DNA of 22,498 nt. It comes from a virus. Below are positions 6,598-16,310 of the stretch, in pieces. The notes under the pieces are model-generated. The model was not told where the DNA came from, ran no database searches, and saw nothing but the letters and a program-made list of their open reading frames with translations. Where the stretch lies: positions 1 through 22,498 of IMG/VR virus record IMGVR_UViG_3300021959_000434, one strand, 5' to 3'. Both the position numbers and the translations under genes were made by a program. Position 1 is the first letter of the stretch, and the number at the start of each line of letters is the position of its first letter.

Positions 6598-9500
6598 TTA
6601 ATTGTCTTCTTGTTCTAGTTTTCTATTTTTTTCCCTTAATTCTGCTAAAATATCATCTAATTCTTCAGAATTAAAGTAATCTCTAGCATAGGCGTGTACT
6701 TTATGTAATGGTAATCCTGTTAAAAAGTCTGGAGCCATAGCTGGAGACTTAATAGTTCTATAAACATCTTTACTTAATCTACCAAATGGAAAATATGTGT
6801 GAAATTGATAATTCCAGAATTTATCATAGTTGCCATTAATCATTGCAGTTAATGGTGGTAGTATAAATCTACTAACAGGTGGTGTCACAATAGCTAATGG
6901 TGCTAGTGATGGATGTGGATACTGACTAAAGAAAGCTCTATCACGCATTTCTTCATCACCAAAAATAAGTTGTGCTGTATCTTGCATCCAAGACATAGGT
7001 GGTGATAGTGCATATTCAAATATAGATGAAGCAAATATATTAGCCATAGCTAATGCAAAGATATCCATAGTAAATTGATTATTAGCTCTTTTTTTCTTTA
7101 CTTCATTGTTCCATATTTTTTGATTAGCACCTTCACTATATATATCTATTCTTCTACCAATACTATTCCAAGCATAAGGGTGGAAACGTGTCATGATTCT
7201 ACCGAGGTTTGTATTAGAAAAGTTTGGTCGTTGTGTTGCGTGATATACAAACTGGGATGCTTTAACAGATTGTCTTGCAATATTTAATATAATAGGGTCA
7301 TTAAACGCCATATCTTTTGTAATTTCTGGTCCTAATATTTGTCTACTATTGACAATAGAAGCTAATGCAGTTCTAGTTCTAAGTACCATTTCTGATTTTT
7401 TCATAAAAAACGAACCAGCATCAGTTAAACCATCTATAACACCAAGTTCTTCTATAGCCTCTTTCATTGTTCTTGAATGTAATGCAGCTGCTTCTTTATC
7501 GCTCATATTTAAATAGTTGTTACCTTTACTGTCTTTAGCTCCAAGTATTTTTTTAACTATTAAATCTTTAATACGACCTCTGTCTACTTGTGCTTTTTTT
7601 TGACTGTAATAACCCTCAGTTACTAGTCCATCCTCTAAGAACCCTTCTCTAAATAACCAGTTGATAATATCATTATAACTTTCAATGTATTCTTTTTTTC
7701 TATTACCTTTAGCATCTATACTGTAGTAGAAAGGTCCTCTACCGTCTTTCCCTTTTGGAAATACATTATTTAATAACCATTGCTCATCGTTTGCTTTTCT
7801 AAAAGAAGACCATCCCTCATCTACAATGGTGTTGGAGAAACCACCGTAAAAATTAGTAATAGCTGATTTAGGGTGAGATAGTAGAGATACCATTTCAAAT
7901 TTACCTTCTAACTCACTCCAAGCTTTTGCTTTACGTACTAACCAGTATCTTCTAGCAGTACCACTTTTTGGTGCATCTTTCAATATGTTACCACCAAATG
8001 AATCATTAATTCTTTCTAAAAACCCTACTACAGCCTCATCACTAAATACATCATATGCAGTATTAAATCTACCTATTTTGTTAATGTTTTCAGGTTTTAA
8101 TATTTCTTTTAAGTTTTCAATTCTGAATTTTTTAATTTGTTCTCTTTTCTTAGTAGAGCTTTCTATCTGATTTATTCTAGCTTGCTGTGTTTTTGTTAGT
8201 CCAAAGTTTACATCTACTAAGTTTAAAAAACGTATATCAGGATTACTGACATATTGTTTTTCTTTTAACTTGGTTCTATCTAAATCTGCATCTATATATG
8301 CTCTAATTAATTTAGCTTCACCTTCTTTAATACCATGAATATTAAAATTACGTAAAGATGGGAATCCATTATTATTACTAAATACATCTACAATATATGC
8401 GTGCCATTGTTTATTTAGCTGCATTCCTTCTTTATCAGTACCAAAGGGATTCTTTTCTAAGAACTGGTCAGCAATTAATTTTAGTTTAATATTTTGTACG
8501 TGTCTTAATAGTCCAGAATAACTTGCTTGTAAATATCTTTCTGTTGCAGCAAAGTCAGTACGCCAAGCAGGCATTTCATCTACACTTCTAGAGTTCACAA
8601 TATTTCTATTAGAGTTATCTACATTTAATTCTGGTCTAGTATTTAATAATCTTAGGTTAGATTCTTCACCTATTGCTAACTCTAAATCAACACCAGTAAC
8701 TGACTCTTTATCAAATAATTCTCTATAATATTGTTTTGTTAATGCTAATGCTACATCTTCTTTGATGTTTCCAGCTTCTAATTCTATTCTAATTTGTGGT
8801 GGTAATTTTTCTACATTGAATTTCTTACCATCTTTGCCTACAATATCTTCTATTTTCTTTTGCATGGAATCTTCAAGGTGTTTCATATTTTTATCTCTTA
8901 AAGATTTAAAGTCCATACCACCAATGTGAGGTACATAACTATCTACTTCACCTGTTTTTTCATTGTAAAACCTACCTAAACCTATACGTGTATTTACTTT
9001 GTATACTGTATTTATACGTTCTAATACTGTTTTAATACTTTCTGTTTTACCTTTATAATTTATTCTAGGTTTTTCAAACTCAGTTTTACTTAATTCTTTA
9101 TTGAAGTTTACTTTTGGAAAATGTTCTTTTAACATATCTTTAATAATTAAATTATGTTCTATGAATCTAGCATCTGCTTCAGAAAAAATTTCTCTCAATA
9201 CTTGTTCAACACTACCAGGTCCCATATCTAAAATACCTTTAAATATTGCATCTAATTTCTTAGTGTTAGATATAATACCATTTTTATCAAAAAATAATTT
9301 TTGAAGTTCTTGTATTTCTTTTTCTACAATATTCTTGGTATTATTTTCAACTACATTTAAATCTATTTCTTTTTCTTTTGGTATAACAAATTCATCAACT
9401 TTAAATCCTTGTTGCTTTAATTTTCTTCTTAACCTTGGTGCTTTACTTACAATAATATCATTCATAACCTTAGTCATAATTTCAGTGTATTTGGTATTCA

Positions 9501-12500
9501 TCAAATCCATTACTTCGTAAGGACCAACTTCTTTGGTTTGACCTTTTGTTCCTGCAGGGTCTTTAATAAAGAATGTAACTCCATCTTTTACCATTTGGTC
9601 AATAATTTTTTTCTTAGCATTCCATAAATCTTTAATATTTTTTTGTGCTCTTTCAGATTTACGTTGATAAATAGGTGAGTTTCCATCTTGGTATTCTCTT
9701 CTAAACAACATACCACTGAATAATATATCAAAATTTGTACCTATTAAATTACCAGAATCTAATGTAGCCCAGTCAAAGTTTTCTTTTAGTAACACATCTT
9801 TTGTCCATCTGTTAAATGTGTTTTGTACTTGATGGAATAAATATTGTATTTCATTACCATATCCCAATGTAGTAGTAGGTATTTTACCAGATTTAAATGT
9901 AATGTTTCCATACTTATCTTTAACAATATTATCTACTCTCTTAAAAGTACTATCTTTTTCAAATTGAGTAGCACCTGCTAAGTATTCTTCCGTATATCCT
10001 TTGCTTAATATATGGTCTCTTCCTTCTGGACTTCTTCTTACTTTAGGGTCATATAAAAATCTTTTCAACCACCCTGGAGTTGTAACACTTTCTATATACC
10101 TCATTAAAGATTGCAATTCTCTTACAGTGATTTCGTTAAAAGGTTTACCAGTTAATACACCGCCTTGATATGATTCGTACAATGGTTCAATATAATCTTT
10201 AACACCAGGTCTACTTTCAATTAAATTGTGAAAATCTAACATGGTTAATACAGCTTCTTCTGTTAATGTAGGGTCATTAGCTCTTTTCAATAATGCTTCT
10301 TCTATATTAAAGTCTTTAATCTTGCCATAGTCAGATTTTTTAATTTGTATTTCTTCAGACAATGTTGGCTGTGCCGTTTCTTTTTCAATTTCTTTAACTG
10401 CAACTTCTTCATTTTTACTTTTATTTTCTTGACGTTCTCTAGATTTTAAAATCATAGCATCCATCTCATAACTAAATTTTCTTAGACTGCTTTTATTTAA
10501 TGCTGCACTTTGCCATACTTGTTCAAATCTACCTTGTACATCATTTAAAATACCAGTTCTAACTCTGTATGCATTTTCTAATTGAGGACTGTTATCTCCA
10601 TGTTTTTTGTATAAATCTCTAATCTCTTGAGTAACGTCTTGCAGTCTTGATAACTCAGATTTCAATGAAGTTAATCCACCCGTAGTTACTGAAATTTTTG
10701 TATCTACTGGACTTTCAGGTATTACATTACCAAGAACAGCAAAGTCGTAAAAGTTTTCAAGTTCACGCACAATGTCGTTTTTTAATTTTGTTCCTTCTAT
10801 ACCAAAAGACTCTACATATCTAACAAATCCTTCTTTTTGTGCAGTAATAAATTTATCAACATTTATAGGATTTATTCTTTCTCCATTATTAGCTGTATTA
10901 GTTCCCATTTTATTCAATAACAAATATGTTTGTCTATTATTCAACTTTAACTCATATGCTCTATTAGTTATTTCTTTTAATACATCTATTGCTTTTCTAC
11001 CTTGCAATGCTGGAATTTGATTTAAAATACCTAATATTTTTTCACCTTGTTGAACCATTAAACTAATTCCAATAGTTTCAGTTAATCTTTGTTCTAATTT
11101 TGTAGGGTTTGCTGCTAATATATCTTTTTCATTTTGTGATAAACTTACAGAATAGTAATCAATTAATTTTAAATTCTTTAATATAGGACTATCTTTAATA
11201 GCAAGCTGTAATGCCTCCATCATACCTATTAAATTTTTTGCATCAGAATAATTTGTAAACGAAAACTTGCTCAAATCAAACTCTTCAAACTTTGCTAAAT
11301 TTCTAGCCATTTGTGTATAGTAATTATTAACTGGTGTTCCTTCATTGTTTACATTAAAATAATTTAAATATTCTTTAGCTATAGAAACCATAGTAGATAG
11401 GTCTGCTTTTTCATTCATCATTCTACTAAATGCTCTAAATGCTTGCAATGCTGGTGCTCCATATGTTTTGTTAAACATTGTGTAATAAGACAAATCATTG
11501 AACTGAGATTCACTATTTACTAAATATTCTAATTCTTCTCCTAATCTAACTGTTCCATCTTTTCTTAAAATTTCTTTTCCGTTTTTAGTTTCTGCTATAA
11601 GAGGATTTTTATATTCAAAAAAATCATTAAATATTCTTGTCAAACTATCTCTAGGCACTAATAAATCTTTATATCCAGAACTATCTGCGTGTATATTAGA
11701 ACCAACAATAGATATTTGTTTTAATCGTTTAAATCCTGGATTGTCTTTTTTAAGTACAAGTTCTGCTCCACCACCTAAATCAATAACACCACGATTAGAT
11801 TCTGCAACTTGCATTAATATTTGTAATTGTGTAGTACCATTAATAATCTGACCCATATTGCTTTTACCATCGTATGATGCTTTACCAATACGTAAACGTG
11901 CATTTGTACTAAACAATTCACTAAGTTTAGAATCAGCTAATTTAGCACCAAAATATCTATCAGCTATATCTAGACTACCATCTTCATCTTTTAATGGCAT
12001 TATAGTACCATCTTCAAGCTCTAATTCACGTTGTATTTCTTTTTTACCAAACGCTTCTTTAATAATGCGTGATAGTCCCTGATATCCAATAACTTTATCA
12101 CCATCTTTGTCCATACCACCCATCATCATATCATTGTATTCGTTAGAATAAAAACCTAAACTACCACCATCTTTTTCAAAACCAGCAAATTCTAATACAC
12201 GTATACCACCATTACTTGAATTTGGTGAACGCATAATAGCAAAGCTTAATGCCTCTTTTACTTCTTTATATCCTTCTGCACCAGGAGCTAACTTACCACC
12301 AGGTTTTACCAAATCCCAAGCTTCACCTAATGTCATTTCTTCTTTAGTTACTTCACCAGTTTCTTTATTAATTCTTTCTACTAACACAGGGTCATTCTTT
12401 GCACCTTCTCCACGTTTAAATTGATTGGTTTGTATACCGCCTTCTGCCATCATTTTTTGTGAAAATGGAAATGCTACTGCCTGAAATCCTGTGTCTACAT

Positions 12501-15500
12501 TAATACGTTGTGCTCTGTATACAACGTAATTACCAAGTATTCTATCTAATAATTGCTTATGACCTTCACGCATTAAGTATGATATCGCATAGTCATTACG
12601 TTCTGCATTTAATATAAAATTATTTGTTTTAGTAATCTCTGCAATATCTGCTAAAATATAAGACTCTTGCAATGCAAAATCTTCAGATTGGTATTTTCTA
12701 AGTATTTGCTTAGCAATCCATCTACCAGAAGGCGTGTCTAGCCCTTCTCTTACTTCTTTTATTGCTTCTACAACATCTATAGTGTCAACATCTAAATTAG
12801 ATTTATCTTTATCGGCAAATAAACCTTGGTCTTTTTTTAATGCTTGAAATGCCTCATTACCTTCTTTAGTTCCTGCCATATTCTCTTCTCTCATATTATT
12901 AAGAGCTTCAAAATACTTTTCATTAAATATAGGTCTACCTTCTGAGTCTATTTCTAAGTTAGAGTTTTTATCCATAAACTGTTTATACAACTTTAAATTT
13001 CTAGTTTTATTTTTTTCTTTTACATCTACATTAATACCTATTTCTTCTGGTCTCATTTTAAATATAGTCTCTTTACCATTAGATTCGTATTTGCCAATAT
13101 TTTTATTGTAAGTAAGCTCACCAGATTGTATACCACCTCTTTGCTTAGCCGAAGAATCATACATAGCCATATGTTCTCCACGACTAACTAAATAGTCATT
13201 CATTGCATTGTCAGCTCTATACAATCCAGCTTTTAATTTAACATGACCTGCACCATCTCTTGGATTAGAATGTCCTACGGGTTTCATAAAAAAACTAAAT
13301 GATTCTAAGTCATATACTTCTCTAAGTTTATCAAATACATCTTGCCTAATATATATAACACCATCCAATCCTGACTTTTCCCCTTTTTTATTAAATGCTT
13401 CAGGGTCTTTGTAAGTAGATACTCTGAAAAATCCTTTTTGCTCTACTTGTTCAAATAAAGATAATTGTTCACCTTCTCTAGAAAATTCATTTAATATTTC
13501 AGACAATGCTCTATCTTGTCTATTTTCTGTGCGTGCAAATCTATCTCTTAGTGTTGTAATATTATTTTTATCTAAATAATCTTTCAATTCTTTTATTTTT
13601 TTAGGATTCTCTTTTGCCCATTGTTGCCATAAACTTTTATAAGTTCCATAATAATCAAAATTAGGGTCTTTAGCAGGTTGTCCTTTTCCTGTTCCTTTAG
13701 CTTGTTGATAAGCTTGCTCTATAGTTCTTCCATCTTTTAATTTAGCATTTAATGCACTAAATTGTTTTCCAAGATTATCTCCTTTCGTAGACACTTCAAA
13801 TCCTTCTGTTTTACTGTATGTAAATTTACCAGAAGGTTCAACATCTAAAAACTCTATAACATCTTTTGTTTGTACAGGCAAATCAATACCTTGTGATAAT
13901 GGTTGATATTTATTTATCTTAGCAGCACTAGTAGGATAATTATTCTTAGGATTCAAATAGGTTTGTAATGCAGTTTTTACTTTAGTAAAATCGTTTATAT
14001 CTTTTTGAGCAATCAATCCGTTATCCATCAATTCATATAAAGCATTTGCAGTTAATTCAACAGATTCATCTCTATTTAATTTAGCACCAGGTTCGTATTC
14101 TTTAATTACTTTTTCTAATACATTTACAAAACTTTCAGTATTATATCCTTTTTTAAATGGTAGTTTCTGTATAATAATCATACCAGTGTCTTTGTTAGCA
14201 CTATGTATGTATTGATTACTATTTTTTATTAAATCTTTATTTAGGTTTAAAAAATAATTAACACCTTCTGCTTTAAATGGTGCTTGCATTTCTTTTGTTG
14301 TTGGTGTTGTTTCTAGTCCAGTTACAGGGTCTATTTCTACATCTTGTTCAATATCTACTTTTTCTTTTTCTATATACCTAAGAACAGTTCTTACTCTATC
14401 ATCACCATACATTTTATTAATTTTATTCGGTGCTTCTTTTACTACAATTAAATTTCCTTTAGAATCTGCTTGTACATCTTGACCAATTCGTTGTATGACT
14501 CCCTCAGTATCTAATAAAATGTTATTACCCAATCTATAAGTAACTTTCTTCATAAAAAATTGTTTAAAGCCCTTTGGTATTTGTACTTCTGGATATACTT
14601 GTTTAAATCCTTCTATAAAACCATCATAATTATTTAAGTTATTTTCTATTTTTTCTGTTAAATCTTTAGCTAAATCTTCGTATTGAAGCTCAGGATATTT
14701 ATCTATCATTTCTTTGTATAATTGTTTAGTAATAGTATCTTTAACAATATTTTCGTTTAAATCATATTTTTTAATTTCTGCTATAATCGTATCAAAACTA
14801 TCTAACATAGGTTGATTAGCTTCGTCTTTATTTTCCTGTTTAATTTTTTCTTTATCTGCAAATTCTTTTTGCAAACGTTCTCTGTATGTAGAAAGTTTAA
14901 TATCTACTTCTTCTTTTGGTAAGTTTAAGTACTTAGCATCTTCCTTAACTAGTTCTGATATTTGCTTGTGTTGTTCTGGAGTAATGTTTGCTATATCAAT
15001 ATTTTGCTCTTGTGCTTTTTTAACATATTCAACACCCATTAAATCGTAAGCTAATGCAAACTTATCAGCTTGTTGTATATTTAGTTCAACAAAATGTCTA
15101 TCTACATATTCCTGAGATTCTTTTGGTAAGTCTTTATATTCTTGTGTTTTCTTTAATAATTCTTTTGATTTTGATAAATTTGCATTTCCAGGTATAGGAT
15201 TAGAAGCTAAGAATTGTGTAGCTTTATTTTCTGCTACAGACCTACCAGATGCACCAAAGAAAAATCCTAATGCATATTCATATACCTGCTCTGGTAAAGG
15301 CATCTCATAATAGGTAGCCATACCACCAGTATAAGCAGAACCCAATACACCTCTAGCAAATAAATTAATAACATCTTCTTGCTCTTTAGGTTTTACAACC
15401 ATTTTTCTAATTGCTTCTTCACCAAGCTTTTTAGTGTTAGGGTTACCTAATAGTCTACCTATGCTCGTTACTTCTGCTATACCACCAAATACAGCACCTG

Positions 15501-16302
15501 CCATAGCTCCGTGCATAGCAGCTTCAACCATACCGCCTGGTCCTTCTTTTCTAGCACTTACACCTAAAGCTATACCAAGATGAATACCGTCGTGTGCAAC
15601 CTTTCTAAAACGTTCATTACCAAGTAGACCTTTACTTAAAAATCCACTTGCTAATAACCCGTTTTTATCTAACGATGCCTGTGCATTGTCAATAACCCAG
15701 TCAGATATACGCATTGGTACAGACCTTAAAAACATTTGTTTTTCGCCAGTAATAGGATTAATAGATTCTTTTCTTAAATCAAAATTGCCAATCTTTAATT
15801 TAGATGCAAGTTGCTGCGTTCTTGCAGTATATGATTCTGCAGTTTTCTTTAACGCACTTCTAGCTGCTAAAGGACCTTTTAATGCTTGTTTTTTAACACC
15901 AGTACGTAATCCTACCTTAGCTATAGAAGCAGGTATAGATGCACCCATAGATAATACACCAGCAATAACATCTGGTGCTAAACCTACGAGGTGTCCCATC
16001 TTATTTGCTAAAGATTCACTAGTAGTATCAGCGTCATCAGCCCAACCAAACGTAGTAAATCCTTCTGCAAATCCAGATACAAATTGATTTAATATAGAAC
16101 CCATAGATTCTTCAGCAGCTTCCATATCCCTGTTAAAAGGTATATCAGATGCTTTCATAACACGTTCTACATAGTCTGTATCTTTCTGATTAAAACCAGT
16201 AGGGTCGTTTTGATATACTAGATACAATCTATTTGCATAGTCTTCTTGGGTAATGACACCACCCATAACTAGCTTATTTAAATAATCGAGCTGTTGGTTC
16301 AT
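6598..16302 (-). CDS. Giant virion protein with embedded DPBB RNA polymerase
   Basis: A 3,234-residue uninterrupted protein, far longer than its neighbours, with AGGAA seven bases before the ATG. Residues 1-360 have Gly/Ala-rich hydrophobic stretches (about 103-131, 238-279, 317-356), as in internal virion proteins that cross the envelope. Residues about 960-1500 carry RNA-polymerase signatures: a DG motif at 980-981, a Lys-rich patch (K1007, K1022, K1024, K1053), LGNYVVYR at 1256-1263, RxP then GGIRVLEF from 1358, and GGMDKDGDKV with D1398/D1400/D1402. The middle (1500-2900) is mainly charged helical sequence. A hydrophobic segment near 3077-3100 and an ejection-protein-like RIMTRFHPYAWNSIG stretch lie near the end. 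Known packaged phage polymerases are N4 vRNAP (T7 fold) and crAss-like gp66 (DxDGD fold); this resembles the second. It is the last gene of the late block, after internal-virion genes. Packaging is inferred. Confidence 0.75.
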   Translation of the reverse strand: MNQQLDYLNKLVMGGVITQEDYANRLYLVYQNDPTGFNQKDTDYVERVMKASDIPFNRDMEAAEESMGSILNQFVSGFAEGFTTFGWADDADTTSESLANKMGHLVGLAPDVIAGVLSMGASIPASIAKVGLRTGVKKQALKGPLAARSALKKTAESYTARTQQLASKLKIGNFDLRKESINPITGEKQMFLRSVPMRISDWVIDNAQASLDKNGLLASGFLSKGLLGNERFRKVAHDGIHLGIALGVSARKEGPGGMVEAAMHGAMAGAVFGGIAEVTSIGRLLGNPNTKKLGEEAIRKMVVKPKEQEDVINLFARGVLGSAYTGGMATYYEMPLPEQVYEYALGFFFGASGRSVAENKATQFLASNPIPGNANLSKSKELLKKTQEYKDLPKESQEYVDRHFVELNIQQADKFALAYDLMGVEYVKKAQEQNIDIANITPEQHKQISELVKEDAKYLNLPKEEVDIKLSTYRERLQKEFADKEKIKQENKDEANQPMLDSFDTIIAEIKKYDLNENIVKDTITKQLYKEMIDKYPELQYEDLAKDLTEKIENNLNNYDGFIEGFKQVYPEVQIPKGFKQFFMKKVTYRLGNNILLDTEGVIQRIGQDVQADSKGNLIVVKEAPNKINKMYGDDRVRTVLRYIEKEKVDIEQDVEIDPVTGLETTPTTKEMQAPFKAEGVNYFLNLNKDLIKNSNQYIHSANKDTGMIIIQKLPFKKGYNTESFVNVLEKVIKEYEPGAKLNRDESVELTANALYELMDNGLIAQKDINDFTKVKTALQTYLNPKNNYPTSAAKINKYQPLSQGIDLPVQTKDVIEFLDVEPSGKFTYSKTEGFEVSTKGDNLGKQFSALNAKLKDGRTIEQAYQQAKGTGKGQPAKDPNFDYYGTYKSLWQQWAKENPKKIKELKDYLDKNNITTLRDRFARTENRQDRALSEILNEFSREGEQLSLFEQVEQKGFFRVSTYKDPEAFNKKGEKSGLDGVIYIRQDVFDKLREVYDLESFSFFMKPVGHSNPRDGAGHVKLKAGLYRADNAMNDYLVSRGEHMAMYDSSAKQRGGIQSGELTYNKNIGKYESNGKETIFKMRPEEIGINVDVKEKNKTRNLKLYKQFMDKNSNLEIDSEGRPIFNEKYFEALNNMREENMAGTKEGNEAFQALKKDQGLFADKDKSNLDVDTIDVVEAIKEVREGLDTPSGRWIAKQILRKYQSEDFALQESYILADIAEITKTNNFILNAERNDYAISYLMREGHKQLLDRILGNYVVYRAQRINVDTGFQAVAFPFSQKMMAEGGIQTNQFKRGEGAKNDPVLVERINKETGEVTKEEMTLGEAWDLVKPGGKLAPGAEGYKEVKEALSFAIMRSPNSSNGGIRVLEFAGFEKDGGSLGFYSNEYNDMMMGGMDKDGDKVIGYQGLSRIIKEAFGKKEIQRELELEDGTIMPLKDEDGSLDIADRYFGAKLADSKLSELFSTNARLRIGKASYDGKSNMGQIINGTTQLQILMQVAESNRGVIDLGGGAELVLKKDNPGFKRLKQISIVGSNIHADSSGYKDLLVPRDSLTRIFNDFFEYKNPLIAETKNGKEILRKDGTVRLGEELEYLVNSESQFNDLSYYTMFNKTYGAPALQAFRAFSRMMNEKADLSTMVSIAKEYLNYFNVNNEGTPVNNYYTQMARNLAKFEEFDLSKFSFTNYSDAKNLIGMMEALQLAIKDSPILKNLKLIDYYSVSLSQNEKDILAANPTKLEQRLTETIGISLMVQQGEKILGILNQIPALQGRKAIDVLKEITNRAYELKLNNRQTYLLLNKMGTNTANNGERINPINVDKFITAQKEGFVRYVESFGIEGTKLKNDIVRELENFYDFAVLGNVIPESPVDTKISVTTGGLTSLKSELSRLQDVTQEIRDLYKKHGDNSPQLENAYRVRTGILNDVQGRFEQVWQSAALNKSSLRKFSYEMDAMILKSRERQENKSKNEEVAVKEIEKETAQPTLSEEIQIKKSDYGKIKDFNIEEALLKRANDPTLTEEAVLTMLDFHNLIESRPGVKDYIEPLYESYQGGVLTGKPFNEITVRELQSLMRYIESVTTPGWLKRFLYDPKVRRSPEGRDHILSKGYTEEYLAGATQFEKDSTFKRVDNIVKDKYGNITFKSGKIPTTTLGYGNEIQYLFHQVQNTFNRWTKDVLLKENFDWATLDSGNLIGTNFDILFSGMLFRREYQDGNSPIYQRKSERAQKNIKDLWNAKKKIIDQMVKDGVTFFIKDPAGTKGQTKEVGPYEVMDLMNTKYTEIMTKVMNDIIVSKAPRLRRKLKQQGFKVDEFVIPKEKEIDLNVVENNTKNIVEKEIQELQKLFFDKNGIISNTKKLDAIFKGILDMGPGSVEQVLREIFSEADARFIEHNLIIKDMLKEHFPKVNFNKELSKTEFEKPRINYKGKTESIKTVLERINTVYKVNTRIGLGRFYNEKTGEVDSYVPHIGGMDFKSLRDKNMKHLEDSMQKKIEDIVGKDGKKFNVEKLPPQIRIELEAGNIKEDVALALTKQYYRELFDKESVTGVDLELAIGEESNLRLLNTRPELNVDNSNRNIVNSRSVDEMPAWRTDFAATERYLQASYSGLLRHVQNIKLKLIADQFLEKNPFGTDKEGMQLNKQWHAYIVDVFSNNNGFPSLRNFNIHGIKEGEAKLIRAYIDADLDRTKLKEKQYVSNPDIRFLNLVDVNFGLTKTQQARINQIESSTKKREQIKKFRIENLKEILKPENINKIGRFNTAYDVFSDEAVVGFLERINDSFGGNILKDAPKSGTARRYWLVRKAKAWSELEGKFEMVSLLSHPKSAITNFYGGFSNTIVDEGWSSFRKANDEQWLLNNVFPKGKDGRGPFYYSIDAKGNRKKEYIESYNDIINWLFREGFLEDGLVTEGYYSQKKAQVDRGRIKDLIVKKILGAKDSKGNNYLNMSDKEAAALHSRTMKEAIEELGVIDGLTDAGSFFMKKSEMVLRTRTALASIVNSRQILGPEITKDMAFNDPIILNIARQSVKASQFVYHATQRPNFSNTNLGRIMTRFHPYAWNSIGRRIDIYSEGANQKIWNNEVKKKRANNQFTMDIFALAMANIFASSIFEYALSPPMSWMQDTAQLIFGDEEMRDRAFFSQYPHPSLAPLAIVTPPVSRFILPPLTAMINGNYDKFWNYQFHTYFPFGRLSKDVYRTIKSPAMAPDFLTGLPLHKVHAYARDYFNSEELDDILAELREKNRKLEQEDN
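11803..13425 (-). other. Predicted RNA polymerase core of the giant protein (residues ~960-1500)
   Basis: This is the segment of the giant gene with polymerase hallmarks. The triad DKDGD is encoded at 12097-12111 (residues 1398-1402). Two glycines and a Met precede it, as in the SGGDLDGD motif of RDR/QDE-1 enzymes and NADFDGD of beta'. Forty residues earlier is R1358-S-P followed by NGGIRVLEF, matching RxP...GDIRVL or PTLHR.GIQAFEP in those families. LGNYVVYRAQRINV from 1256 resembles the beta' LGKRVDYSGRSVI strand. The proposed first barrel is at 977-1060 (SGLDGVIYI, then KPVG and VKLKAG). MGQIINGTTQL at 1483-1493 weakly recalls the beta' SIGEPGTQL trigger-loop base. Boundaries are approximate. 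The DxDGD barrel is the solid part; the first barrel and trigger loop are tentative. Confidence 0.7.
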
Positions 16303-16310
16303 TTATATTC

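Noticed and set aside
11440-11500. NKTYGAPALQAF in the giant protein as a T7/N4-type polymerase motif B (K...YG)
   Set aside because: The required upstream R...K pattern and the T7-type motifs A and C are missing, while the DxDGD-type signature elsewhere is far stronger.
12085-12120. DKDGD as an EF-hand-like calcium loop (DxDGD also occurs there)
   Set aside because: Considered seriously, but the preceding GGM, the RxP...GGIRVLEF block and the LGNYVVYR strand fit polymerases, and a full 12-residue EF-hand pattern with a Glu at position 12 is absent.
15686-16087. 133-residue + strand open frame opposite the start of the giant gene
   Set aside because: It lies wholly antisense to a clear coding frame, has no good ribosome site and no recognisable motif; AT-rich codon use makes such shadows common.
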